This document shows, piece by piece, positions 6,701 through 13,747 of a DNA stretch of 15,503 bases. The notes beneath the pieces are model-generated. The model was not told the DNA's origin. It searched no databases and saw only the letters and a program-made list of their open reading frames with translations. Where the stretch lies: NCBI GenBank assembly GCA_021793935.1, contig JAJYRV010000017.1, positions 1-15,503 of the forward strand, written 5' to 3'. The position numbers were made by a program, and so were the translations under genes. This DNA is from Actinomycetes bacterium (GTDB lineage: Bacteria > Actinomycetota > Actinomycetes > Actinomycetales > Beutenbergiaceae). Numbering within the stretch: position 1 is the stretch's first letter; each line of letters begins with the position of its first letter.

Positions 6701-6934
6701 ATGATGAGGAGTAGAAGGAAACGCCCGGACGCCGAGCATGCCTACTACTACAACACCGAGACCGGTGAGGTGGAGCACGGCATGCACAGTCCATTCACCT
6801 ACCGCCTCGGCCCCTATCCCACCCGGGCAGCGGCCGAGCACGCCCGCGAGATCGCCCGCGCCCGTAACGAAGCCTGGGAGTTGGAGGATCGGGAGTGGAA
6901 CGATGATCTCGACGGTGAGGACGACGACCTGTAG
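6701..6934 (+). CDS. Small SPOR-type actinobacterial protein
   Basis: A 77-aa hydrophilic protein with [14 protein letters not shown] near residue 14, [12 protein letters not shown] near 37, and N-E-A-W-E-L-E-D. This pattern is shared by a widespread family of 60-80-aa actinobacterial proteins usually labelled SPOR-domain-containing because of the G-P-Y-x-T-x-x-x-A segment. There is no signal peptide and the C-terminus is acidic. A strong AGGAGG (6692-6697) precedes tandem ATGs at 6701 and 6704; spacing favours the second, giving 76 aa. It is divergent from ppgK by 64 bp, and hrpB begins 2 bases after its stop, so the two are probably cotranscribed. Function unknown. Confidence 0.8.
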   Translation: MMRSRRKRPDAEHAYYYNTETGEVEHGMHSPFTYRLGPYPTRAAAEHAREIARARNEAWELEDREWNDDLDGEDDDL

Positions 6935-6936
6935 GA

Positions 6937-9459
6937 GTGCGCCCACTATTTGATCTCGACGCGATCGGCGACGGCTTAGCTTTCGCGCCCCACCTGGCGG
7001 AACTGCGGTCATCACTCGCGCATGGAACCTGCGTGATCCAGGCCCCGCCGGGGTCGGGGAAGACCACCCTCGCTCCTCCCGCCATCGCGGTCCACCTCGA
7101 GGAAGCAGGCGGGGCTCAACGCGTCCTGGTGACCGCGCCCCGGCGGATGGCCGTGCGGGCCGCGGCCCACCGGCTCGCGTTCCTCGACGCCTCGCCCGTG
7201 GGCGAGCGGGCCGGCTTCACCATCCGCGGGGAACGCGCGCGTAGCGAGGGAACCATCGTCGAGTTCCTCACCCCCGGGGTCCTGCTACGGCGCCTACTCA
7301 CCGACCCCGAACTCACTGGGGTAGGCGCGGTGATCCTCGACGAGGTCCACGAACGTAGCCTGGACACCGACCTGCTGCTGGGGATGCTCGGCGAACTCCG
7401 GCTGCTGCGCGAGGATCTCCTCCTCGTGGCGATGTCCGCGACGCTCGATGCCGAGCGGTACGCGCACCTGCTCGGGGGCGCACCCATCGTGCGCAGCAGC
7501 GGCGAGCAGCACCCGGTAGCGATCCACTACGCCCCGTTTCCCGGCCCACGACTGACCGAACGCGGAGTCTCCAGAGAGTTCCTCACCCACGTGGCCGCGA
7601 CGACCTCGACCGCCCTCGAAGGCGGCGGGGATAGCGACGTCCTCGTGTTCCTGCCCGGCCGCAGCGAAATCAGTTACGTCACCGATAAGCTCACCCGCGC
7701 CCACCCGGACCTGGAGGTGCTGCCGCTGTTCTCCGGGGCGGGGGGCAGGACCCAACAGCGGGTCCTGGCCGGGCGGGGGCCGGGGGAGCCGCGCCGGATC
7801 ATCGTCGCCACGTCGGTCGCCGAATCCTCCTTGACCGTCCCCGGCGTGCACACGGTGGTGGATTCGGGTCTCGCGCGAGAACCGCGCCGCGATGCCCAGC
7901 GGGGGATGACCGGCCTCGTGACGATCACCGCCTCGCGGGCGGCGAGCGAACAACGCGCGGGCCGGGCGGGCCGGCTCGGTCCCGGCAACGCCTACCGCTG
8001 CATCGACGAGGCCGCCTTCGCTGCCGCACCCGCGGCGCCCACGCCGGAGGTGGCGGCGGTGGATCTCACCCCCGCCGCCCTCATGCTCGCGTGCTGGGGC
8101 GCCCCGGGCGGGCGGGGAATGGCGCTGCCCGACCCCCTGCCCGCGCGCGCCCTGTCCGATGCCCACGCAGTGCTGCGCGACCTGGGTGCCCTCGACGCAG
8201 AGCTGCGCCCCACCTCCCTCGGGCGCGAACTCGCGCGCCTACCGGTCGACCCACGACTCGGGCGCGCGCTTCTGGAGGGCGCGGCGGGCGTCGGCGCGGA
8301 GGATGCCGCGGAGACCGTTGCGCTCCTGGCAAGCGACGCCCGGGCCGAGCAGGCGGACCTGCCCGGCCTGTGGCGGGCGATGCGATCGGGGCGCCACCCC
8401 GGCGTGGCCCAGTGGCGCCGGGAGACCCAGCGACTGCGCCGACTCCTGCCGCACGCGCGGGAGGGCGCCGACCCCGCGATCCGGATCCCGCCCCGGGAGC
8501 GGCTGGGCTACGTCGCCGCGCTCGGCACCGGCCGCCTCGCCCGCCTCGACGGGCACAGTTACCTGCTGAGTTCTGGCACCCGCGCCGCCTTGCCCGAGGC
8601 GAGCCCGCTCGCGGGTGAACCGTGGCTCGCCGTCACCGACGTCACGCGCAGCAGTTCCCGCCAGGCGGGTGGAACCGGGGCGCTCATCCGGGCGGCAGCG
8701 CCGATCTCCCGCGACCTGCTCGACCTATTCGCCACCCCGCAGACCTGCCGGGAACTGCGGGTCGAGGGGGGTCAGGTCCGCGCCCGGGAGGTCGTGCGGT
8801 TCGGGGCGATCATCGACTCCTCGACGCCCGTGCCGAGCACGTCCGCCGAGAACGGCTCGCTGCTCGCCCAACACGTCCGCTCCCACGGGCTCGACGCGCT
8901 TCCGTGGACGCCGGAGGCGCGCCACCTGCGGGGCCGGCTCGCTGCCGCTCGGCAACACCTCGGGCGGGACTGGCCGGACGTCTCCGACGAGGCGCTGGGC
9001 AGCGACCTGCAGTGGCTGCAGCCATACATCACCGCGCCGCAGTTGACTGCCATCCCCGTGGGGGAGGCGCTGGGGAACCTCGCCGGGGACCGGCGGCACG
9101 AATTGGACCGGCTCGCCCCGCCGAGCATCGAGGTTCCCTCCGGCCGGCGCGTGCGGCTGCGCTACCCGGCTCCGGGCGCCAGCGGCGCCATCACCGCGGC
9201 GGTGAAGTTGCAGGAGTGTTTCGGGCTGCGGGAAACCCCGAGGATCCTCGCCGGTCGGGTGCCGCTCACCTTCGAACTCCTCTCACCGGCCGGGCGGCCC
9301 TTGGCGGTCACCGCGGATCTCGCCTCGTTCTGGGAACACGCCTACCCCCAGGTGCGCGCGGAGAACCGGGCGAGGTACGCCAAGCACCCGTGGCCGCAGG
9401 ACCCGTGGGCACATCACGCGACCTCCGCGACGAAGCGGCAGCTGCAGGGGCGCAAATAG
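6937..9459 (+). CDS. hrpB: ATP-dependent DEAH-box helicase HrpB
   Basis: An 840-aa superfamily 2 helicase of the usual HrpB length. Motif I is A-P-P-G-S-G-K-T-T (36-44), motif II D-E-V-H-E-R (135-140), and motif III S-A-T-L (167-170). The A-T-S-V-A-E-S-S-L-T block is at 291-300 and motif VI Q-R-A-G-R-A-G-R at 339-346. The helicase-associated and long HrpB-specific C-terminal domains follow, ending near the W-P-Q-D-P-W-A-H-H family motif. HrpB is an RNA helicase-like protein whose substrate in most bacteria is undefined. The GTG start at 6937 lies 2 bases after the SPOR-gene stop with only TAGGAG adjacent, so translation is probably coupled to the upstream gene. Several long antisense ORFs across it are GC-driven shadows. 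Confidence 0.95.
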   Translation: MRPLFDLDAIGDGLAFAPHLAELRSSLAHGTCVIQAPPGSGKTTLAPPAIAVHLEEAGGAQRVLVTAPRRMAVRAAAHRLAFLDASPVGERAGFTIRGERARSEGTIVEFLTPGVLLRRLLTDPELTGVGAVILDEVHERSLDTDLLLGMLGELRLLREDLLLVAMSATLDAERYAHLLGGAPIVRSSGEQHPVAIHYAPFPGPRLTERGVSREFLTHVAATTSTALEGGGDSDVLVFLPGRSEISYVTDKLTRAHPDLEVLPLFSGAGGRTQQRVLAGRGPGEPRRIIVATSVAESSLTVPGVHTVVDSGLAREPRRDAQRGMTGLVTITASRAASEQRAGRAGRLGPGNAYRCIDEAAFAAAPAAPTPEVAAVDLTPAALMLACWGAPGGRGMALPDPLPARALSDAHAVLRDLGALDAELRPTSLGRELARLPVDPRLGRALLEGAAGVGAEDAAETVALLASDARAEQADLPGLWRAMRSGRHPGVAQWRRETQRLRRLLPHAREGADPAIRIPPRERLGYVAALGTGRLARLDGHSYLLSSGTRAALPEASPLAGEPWLAVTDVTRSSSRQAGGTGALIRAAAPISRDLLDLFATPQTCRELRVEGGQVRAREVVRFGAIIDSSTPVPSTSAENGSLLAQHVRSHGLDALPWTPEARHLRGRLAAARQHLGRDWPDVSDEALGSDLQWLQPYITAPQLTAIPVGEALGNLAGDRRHELDRLAPPSIEVPSGRRVRLRYPAPGASGAITAAVKLQECFGLRETPRILAGRVPLTFELLSPAGRPLAVTADLASFWEHAYPQVRAENRARYAKHPWPQDPWAHHATSATKRQLQGRK

Positions 9460-9481
9460 GGCCGAGCCCGGCAAGGCCCTA
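9457..9481. terminator. Hairpin joining the convergent stop codons of hrpB and panB
   Basis: TAGGGCC (9457-9463) pairs perfectly with GGCCCTA (9475-9481) around an 11-base GC-rich loop. The outermost three bases on each side are the stop codons of hrpB (plus strand) and panB (minus strand). There is no T-run on either side, so it may act as a weak or Rho-assisted bidirectional terminator, or as a 3'-end stabiliser for both mRNAs. Confidence 0.5.
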
Positions 9482-10330
9482 CTGCTCGAACGTGTGCGCC
9501 TGCGAGGGGAACGTTCCGGAGCGGACGTCCGCGGCGTACTCGGCCGCGGCGTGGCGCAGTTCCCGGCCCAGTTCGGCGTAGCGCTTGGCGAAGCGAGGAG
9601 ACCACTCGCCCATCCCCGCCATATCCAACCACACGAGCACCTGGCCGTCGCAGGCGGGGCCGGCTCCGATCCCGATCGTGGGGATCTGCAGAATCTCCGT
9701 CACGCGCGCGGCCACCGGGCCGGGGACCATTTCCAGCACCACCGCGGCGGCGCCCGCGTCCTGCAAGGCGACGGCATCCTCGCAGAGCTGTTCGGCGGCG
9801 TCATCCCCGCGGCCTTGCACGCGTTTGCCCCCGAGCACGTTCTCTGACTGCGGGGTGAACCCGAGGTGCCCGACGACCGGGATCCCCGAGTGGGTGAGCA
9901 GCTCCACGTGCGGGGCAAGCCGGGTGCCGCCCTCAATCTTCACCGCGTGGGCGTGGCCCTCCTTGAGCATCCGCACCGCGTTCGTCACCGCGAGTTCCGG
10001 GGACATCTCGTAGCTACCGAACGGCAGATCCGCAACGACCATGGCGCGCTTCGCGGCGCGACTCACCGCCCGGACGGCGGGAAGAAGTTCCTCCATCGTC
10101 GTTGGCAGGGTGGTTTCGTGCCCGAGCATGTTATCGCCATAGGAATCCCCGACCAGGAGCATGTCCACCCCCGCCTCATCGAAGATCTGGGCCGTCGGCG
10201 CGTCGTAGGCGGTGAGCATCGACAGCCGTTCCCCGCGTTCCTTCGCGGCCCGAAGGTGGTGCACACGCACCCGGCGGGGCCGGTCTGCGGTGACGGGCGG
10301 AAGCGCGGATTCAGTAGGGGTGGATGGCAT
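9479..10330 (-). CDS. panB: 3-Methyl-2-oxobutanoate hydroxymethyltransferase
   Basis: A 283-aa PanB (EC 2.1.2.11), which transfers a hydroxymethyl group from 5,10-methylenetetrahydrofolate to 2-oxoisovalerate to give ketopantoate, the first step of pantothenate/CoA synthesis. Family features are T-A-Y-D-A-P-T-A near residue 40 and V-G-D-S at 60-63. A-D-L-P-F-G-S-Y holds the metal ligand Asp101, and V-K-I-E-G-G has Lys131. G-H-L-G-F-T-P-Q-S is next, and Glu200 in V-L-E-M-V-P is the expected catalytic base. The start ATG at 10330 has an AGAGG about 10 bases upstream. It is 21 bp downstream of the DUF4191 gene on the same strand, so the two are likely cotranscribed. No panC or panD is in the window. 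Confidence 0.96.
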   Translation of the reverse strand: MPSTPTESALPPVTADRPRRVRVHHLRAAKERGERLSMLTAYDAPTAQIFDEAGVDMLLVGDSYGDNMLGHETTLPTTMEELLPAVRAVSRAAKRAMVVADLPFGSYEMSPELAVTNAVRMLKEGHAHAVKIEGGTRLAPHVELLTHSGIPVVGHLGFTPQSENVLGGKRVQGRGDDAAEQLCEDAVALQDAGAAAVVLEMVPGPVAARVTEILQIPTIGIGAGPACDGQVLVWLDMAGMGEWSPRFAKRYAELGRELRHAAAEYAADVRSGTFPSQAHTFEQ

Positions 10331-10351
10331 GGGTGGATACCTCTTACGTTG

Positions 10352-11065
10352 TTACCGGCCCCGCATCGCGCGGCGATCGGGGCGGACCTTGGTCGGGTCG
10401 ACTCCCTTGGGGATCGGCAGGCGGGTCTGTTGCAGTGCTCGCATCCGGCGGGAGATCTCCCCGACCTGGTGCTTGGTGAGCTGAGGTTTGAGCCGTTGGA
10501 TGTGCCGAACGAGTTTCGGAAGGGAGACCTGCCCCTCATCCCGCCCGCACTGGATATGGACCACCGGCACGTTGGGAATCACACGATTCACCTTGCGCGC
10601 TTCGGTGTTGAGCAGCCTCTCGACCCGACCTGCGGGGCCCTCGGAGATGAGGACCACGCCGGGGCGGCCGACGATCCGGAACACCATGTCCCTCGTGCGC
10701 GGATCCACACCTACCGGTTCGCTTTCGATCGACCAGCCGCGGCGGATGGTTCCCAGCGCTGCCGACACCGCTCCGGGCTCCCCCTCGATCCGGGCGTAGG
10801 CGAGGCGTTCGGCGCGCCGCCCGAGGAACCACGTGGCGATCGGGAAGGCGAGCACCAGCCCGGTGATCCCGCTGAGGATCGGATGGCCGGTCCAAAAACC
10901 GATACCGACACCGAGGCCGACGGTGGCCACGACGATCGCAAGAATGATCCAAACCGTGCTCGATTCTTGCCGCTGGACATCGACGAAGATGTCCCGCACC
11001 TGGTGATACCACCGGCGCTTCTTGACTTTCGGGGGCTTTTGTTCAGCCGATTTCTTTCTAGCCAT
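10352..11065 (-). CDS. DUF4191 integral membrane protein
   Basis: A 237-aa protein with a basic cytoplasmic N-terminus (K/R-rich, residues 1-20). Two adjacent transmembrane helices follow (about 38-58 and 62-82), then a soluble C-terminal domain with R-D-M-V-F-R-I-V-G-R-P-G-V-V-L and V-P-V-V-H-I-Q-C-G. This is the architecture of the actinobacterial DUF4191 family (Rv2219 in M. tuberculosis), whose function is unknown. In relatives the gene usually follows lipA and precedes glnA; here it heads a two-gene operon with panB. The ATG at 11065 has no Shine-Dalgarno, but TAAGAT at 11080-11075 would place a transcription start within about 3 bases of it. Confidence 0.9.
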   Translation of the reverse strand: MARKKSAEQKPPKVKKRRWYHQVRDIFVDVQRQESSTVWIILAIVVATVGLGVGIGFWTGHPILSGITGLVLAFPIATWFLGRRAERLAYARIEGEPGAVSAALGTIRRGWSIESEPVGVDPRTRDMVFRIVGRPGVVLISEGPAGRVERLLNTEARKVNRVIPNVPVVHIQCGRDEGQVSLPKLVRHIQRLKPQLTKHQVGEISRRMRALQQTRLPIPKGVDPTKVRPDRRAMRGR

Positions 11066-11122
11066 GATGTTCCGATCTTACCCGGCATTTCCACCGCGAC
11101 GGGCACGGCGTAAGGTGGAAAG

Positions 11123-11422
11123 ATGGATCTGCACTGCCCCGCCATCGTCGTCTGCCTGTACCCGGGCGAGGCCGTGCCGCGGCAGGCGGGTGGAAGCCGC
11201 GTGGACGTGGGCTACCTTTACCAGCTGAGCGAAGACGACGTGGCAGCCGACCTGCCGCTCCGACCTGCGCCGTCGGGCAACTTCTGGCAGGCCTTGGCCG
11301 AGATCGCGGATGCGCATCGAGGGGAGGGGGCAGCGGTGTTCGCCCCCGCGGAACTGCTCGCGCAGGTCGGGGCGATCGGGGCGACGTTCAGCGTTGATTC
11401 CCGTGGTCCCGTGCGGGTGTGA
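11123..11422 (+). CDS. 99-aa protein, possible degenerate histidine-phosphatase remnant
   Basis: A small ORF with ATG at 11123 and AAGGTGGAAAG immediately upstream. No family is certain. Two blocks resemble actinobacterial histidine phosphatases. The N-terminus MDLHCPAIVVCLYPGEA recalls the form L-H-C-P-A-x-x-x-x-x-R-H-G-E-A. The segment ALAEIADAHRGEGAAVFAPA (about residues 57-76) recalls E-I-A-D-A-H-R-G-E-x-x-x-V-V-S-H-G-G. If that alignment is right, both catalytic histidine motifs are replaced (RHG by YPG, SHGG by APAE), and about 100 central residues are missing, leaving a non-catalytic protein about half the normal length. The frame is open and the ribosome-binding site good, so it may still be made. 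It lies 63 bp upstream of the kinase-like gene on the same strand. Confidence 0.55.
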   Translation: MDLHCPAIVVCLYPGEAVPRQAGGSRVDVGYLYQLSEDDVAADLPLRPAPSGNFWQALAEIADAHRGEGAAVFAPAELLAQVGAIGATFSVDSRGPVRV

Positions 11423-11440
11423 ACCGGCCGGTGCGCGGGC

Positions 11441-11449
11441 TGTGGATAA
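11441..11449 (-). promoter_or_regulatory. Perfect DnaA-box match
   Basis: TGTGGATAA on the plus strand is TTATCCACA on the minus strand, the consensus DnaA 9-mer. It lies in the 63-bp gap between the 99-aa gene and the kinase-like gene, 37 bp before the latter's start. It is a single box with no cluster and no dnaA/dnaN nearby, so it is not an origin; it could be a DnaA-regulated promoter or a chance match. Confidence 0.35.
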
Positions 11450-11485
11450 CCCCCACGCGGAGGCGGACTGCGTTTAGCTAAGGGC

Positions 11486-12820
11486 ATGTCCCACACGGCC
11501 ACCGACGTTCCCGGTCTCGCGATCACGGGGATCGCGGGGTACAGCGCTCACGGTCCCATCCACACGGGCGTGTGGAGGGGCCTCGACGTTTCGGTCCGGC
11601 GCACGGGGACCGGTTCGGTTCCCCTGGCCACCCGGCGCGCACGGCTGGAGCGGTTGACGGCGATCAACTCACCGCACGTAGCGAAAGTCGTCCACGTCGC
11701 CCGCACCGAGGCGGGACTGACGATTCTCAGCGAGCACGTGCCCGGACCGACCCTTTCGACGCTGCGCGCGGGCAGCCGGGGGCTCGACCTGCGGCAAGGG
11801 TGGCGCCTGCTCGCAGATCTGTGCACGGCACTCGCGGCGTTGCACGAACGGGGGATCATCCATGCCGACGTCTCGCCGTCGAATATTCTCGTCCGCGGGG
11901 AGCGGCCGCAACGGGGTAGAGCCGTGCTCGTTGATGTCGGGGGAGAAGAGGATTGGGAACTGGGTACGGTGGGGTTCCGCGCACCGGAGATTGCTACGGG
12001 CGCCCCCGCCTCCCGGGCCGGGGACGTGTGGTCCGCCGCGCGGGTGGCCGTGTGGTCGGTGCAGGAGGACCACCGACTCTATTTCCATGAGGTGCTCGCG
12101 AACGCGTTACAGGACGATCCCCGGGGCCGCCCCAGCGCGCGCGAACTCGCCCAGCGTGCCGAGCCCGAGGCCGCGCCGCAGCTGGACCTGCCCGATGAGG
12201 CCGAGCTCGCCAGTGCCCACCTGCGGGCGAAGGCCAGCAGCGAGCCCACGACCCGGGCGGGGCGGCGGCGCCGCTCCCGCCCCCGCGCCGCTGGTAAGAA
12301 GCTGCTCGGGGCGGGCGTGTTCCTCACCTTCCTCCTCGGCGGCTATCTGCTCGCCTCGGGGATCTTCGATACCGGCGGCGGGCCCGAGGGGCACCCGGGG
12401 GCGGACCTCCCCGCCCCCGCGGATGGCGACAGTCCGCGCCTGGGCGAAGCGGTACGGGCGCTCACGGAGCTGCGCGACCGCGCACTTGCGACCCACGATG
12501 AAGAGCTTCTCGCCCGGGTGAGCCTGCCCGCCTCGAAAGCCGCCCTGGCCGACCGGGCGCTGCTGCGGAGCTTCCGGGGATCACGCCCGGTCGGGTTGGC
12601 GACGACCGTGGACGTCCTCGAGGTCTCCGAGAACGGGGACGGGCCGGTCGTGACGGCGATGCTCACGCAGTCAGGATTCACCTGGGAAGGCGGCGCTAAC
12701 GATGGGATATCGGTGGCGGCCTTGCCGGCGCGGTGCACCCGGATCCATTTGAGGGAGGTGGACGAGGAGTGGTTCGTTCACGAGGTCAGCGCGTGCGCCG
12801 CGGAGGAGATCTCCGGGTAG
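11486..12820 (+). CDS. Membrane-anchored kinase-like protein with degenerate active site (putative pseudokinase)
   Basis: A 444-aa protein in three parts. Residues about 12-225 form a eukaryotic-like Ser/Thr kinase fold. It has H-A-D-V-S-P-S-N-I at 126-134 (the catalytic loop, with Asp128 and Asn133 kept but the HRD arginine changed to Ala), D-V-G at 150-152 in place of DFG, A-P-E at 167-169, D-V-W-S at 180-183 and D-P-R-G-R-P-S at 211-217. The glycine-rich loop is not recognisable, and the VAIK lysine position reads Arg (V-S-V-R-R, 36-39). One transmembrane helix lies at about 272-291 after a basic stretch (RAGRRRRSRPRAAGKK). The extracellular part (about 312-440) has helices L-T-E-L-R-D-R-A-L and two cysteines (417, 437). 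Retained Asp and Asn leave weak activity possible, but loss of Lys and the P-loop favours a scaffold. The start has TAGCTA 5 bases upstream and no proper Shine-Dalgarno spacing. Confidence 0.8.
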   Translation: MSHTATDVPGLAITGIAGYSAHGPIHTGVWRGLDVSVRRTGTGSVPLATRRARLERLTAINSPHVAKVVHVARTEAGLTILSEHVPGPTLSTLRAGSRGLDLRQGWRLLADLCTALAALHERGIIHADVSPSNILVRGERPQRGRAVLVDVGGEEDWELGTVGFRAPEIATGAPASRAGDVWSAARVAVWSVQEDHRLYFHEVLANALQDDPRGRPSARELAQRAEPEAAPQLDLPDEAELASAHLRAKASSEPTTRAGRRRRSRPRAAGKKLLGAGVFLTFLLGGYLLASGIFDTGGGPEGHPGADLPAPADGDSPRLGEAVRALTELRDRALATHDEELLARVSLPASKAALADRALLRSFRGSRPVGLATTVDVLEVSENGDGPVVTAMLTQSGFTWEGGANDGISVAALPARCTRIHLREVDEEWFVHEVSACAAEEISG

Positions 12821-13662
12821 GTGAACGCGAACCCGCTATCGAGCAGCGCCCGGGGCACGACCCGCTGGGACCGGAGGATCTCCGCGCTGAACCCGCCGAG
12901 CGCGAGGCGCAGCGCTGGGGCGGGGGCGGGCAGTAGTGCCGGGCGGTGGTGGGCGCGGGCGATCTGCCTGGTGATCTCGCGATTGGTCGCCGGGTTGGGC
13001 GCGGTGAGGTTCACCGGCCCCTCGAGCTCGCCCTCGAGGAGGAAGATGGCGGCGCGCACCCAGTCCTCAAGGTGGATCCAGGGCCACCATTGGCGCCCAT
13101 TTCCCAGCGGTCCGCCGAGGCCGAGTTTGATGAGCCGCAGCAGCGGAGTGAGTGCCCCGCCGGCGGGGGTGAGCACGATTCCGGTGCGCAGAAACGCGGT
13201 CGGGTGCCCAGCGCCGAGGGCTGGGGTAGCCGCCGATTCCCACTCGCGGCAGATGTTCGCGAGCACGGTGGCGCCGCTGGGGGCGTTCTCGTCGGTGAGC
13301 GCCTCGCCGGTGTCCCCGTAGTAGCCCACGGCGCTGGCCTGCAAGTACCGGATCGGCCGGGGGATCTGCGCGAGGGCATGGGCGAGCGCGTGGGTCGGCC
13401 CCGTGCGTGAGGAGCGGATCAACTGCAACCGGCTTCGAGTCCAGCGTTTGTCCCCGACCCCGGCGCCACCCAGATTGACCACCGCGCTCACGCCGTCAAA
13501 AACGGTCAGAGGCGGCGGCGCCGGTGGCGCCCACTGCACCGTCTCGACCGCGTCCTGCGGGTGCGGTGGGCGGCGCACCAATTGCCGAATCCGGCGGTGG
13601 GAAAGGGCGCCCTGCAACGCGCCACCCAGGAGGCCGGAGGCGCCCACGAGAAGAATCACCAT
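12778..13662 (-). CDS. TIGR01777-family epimerase (YfcH/SDR39U1-like)
   Basis: A 294-aa extended short-chain dehydrogenase/reductase fold protein. It begins MVILLVGASGLLGGAL, with the N-terminal NAD(P) loop G-x-S-G-x-x-G at residues 7-13, followed by V-V-N-L-G-G-A-G-V. The Y-L-Q-A-S-A-V-G-Y-Y-G block and R-T-G-I-V-L are also typical, as is W-I-H-L-E-D-W of the family (E. coli YfcH, human SDR39U1). Substrate unknown. The ATG at 13662 is chosen because the Rossmann strand starts there; an upstream in-frame start at 13695 would add 11 residues and run into the sucB terminator hairpin. No Shine-Dalgarno is seen. The 3' end overlaps the kinase-like gene by 43 bp, tail to tail. In M. tuberculosis its counterpart follows dlaT, as here it follows sucB. 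Confidence 0.9.
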   Translation of the reverse strand: MVILLVGASGLLGGALQGALSHRRIRQLVRRPPHPQDAVETVQWAPPAPPPLTVFDGVSAVVNLGGAGVGDKRWTRSRLQLIRSSRTGPTHALAHALAQIPRPIRYLQASAVGYYGDTGEALTDENAPSGATVLANICREWESAATPALGAGHPTAFLRTGIVLTPAGGALTPLLRLIKLGLGGPLGNGRQWWPWIHLEDWVRAAIFLLEGELEGPVNLTAPNPATNREITRQIARAHHRPALLPAPAPALRLALGGFSAEILRSQRVVPRALLDSGFAFTYPEISSAAHALTS

Positions 13663-13680
13663 TGCGCCAGTCTTGCAGAT

Positions 13681-13729
13681 GGCCTGAGAAAACACTGCGG
13701 GGCCCAGCCGTGGTGTGGCCGGGCCCCGC
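13681..13729 (-). terminator. Intrinsic terminator of sucB
   Basis: GCGGGGCCC (13697-13705) pairs perfectly over 9 bp with GGGCCCCGC (13721-13729) around a 15-base loop. In the minus direction it lies just after the sucB stop (13748) and is followed by a T-rich GTGTTTTCTC. That is a complete Rho-independent terminator, and it indicates that the epimerase gene downstream has its own promoter. Confidence 0.88.
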
Positions 13730-13747
13730 GTGAATCTCGGGAGAGGA

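Noticed and set aside
9866..11113. 415-codon plus-strand frame across panB and the DUF4191 gene
   Set aside because: It runs antisense through two well-supported genes and their junction, has no recognisable domain and no ribosome-binding site, and is typical of high-GC shadow frames.
11423..11432. ACCGGCCGGT palindrome just after the 99-aa gene
   Set aside because: Ten-base GC palindromes are expected often at this base composition; there is no T-tract or conserved context to support a terminator or operator.
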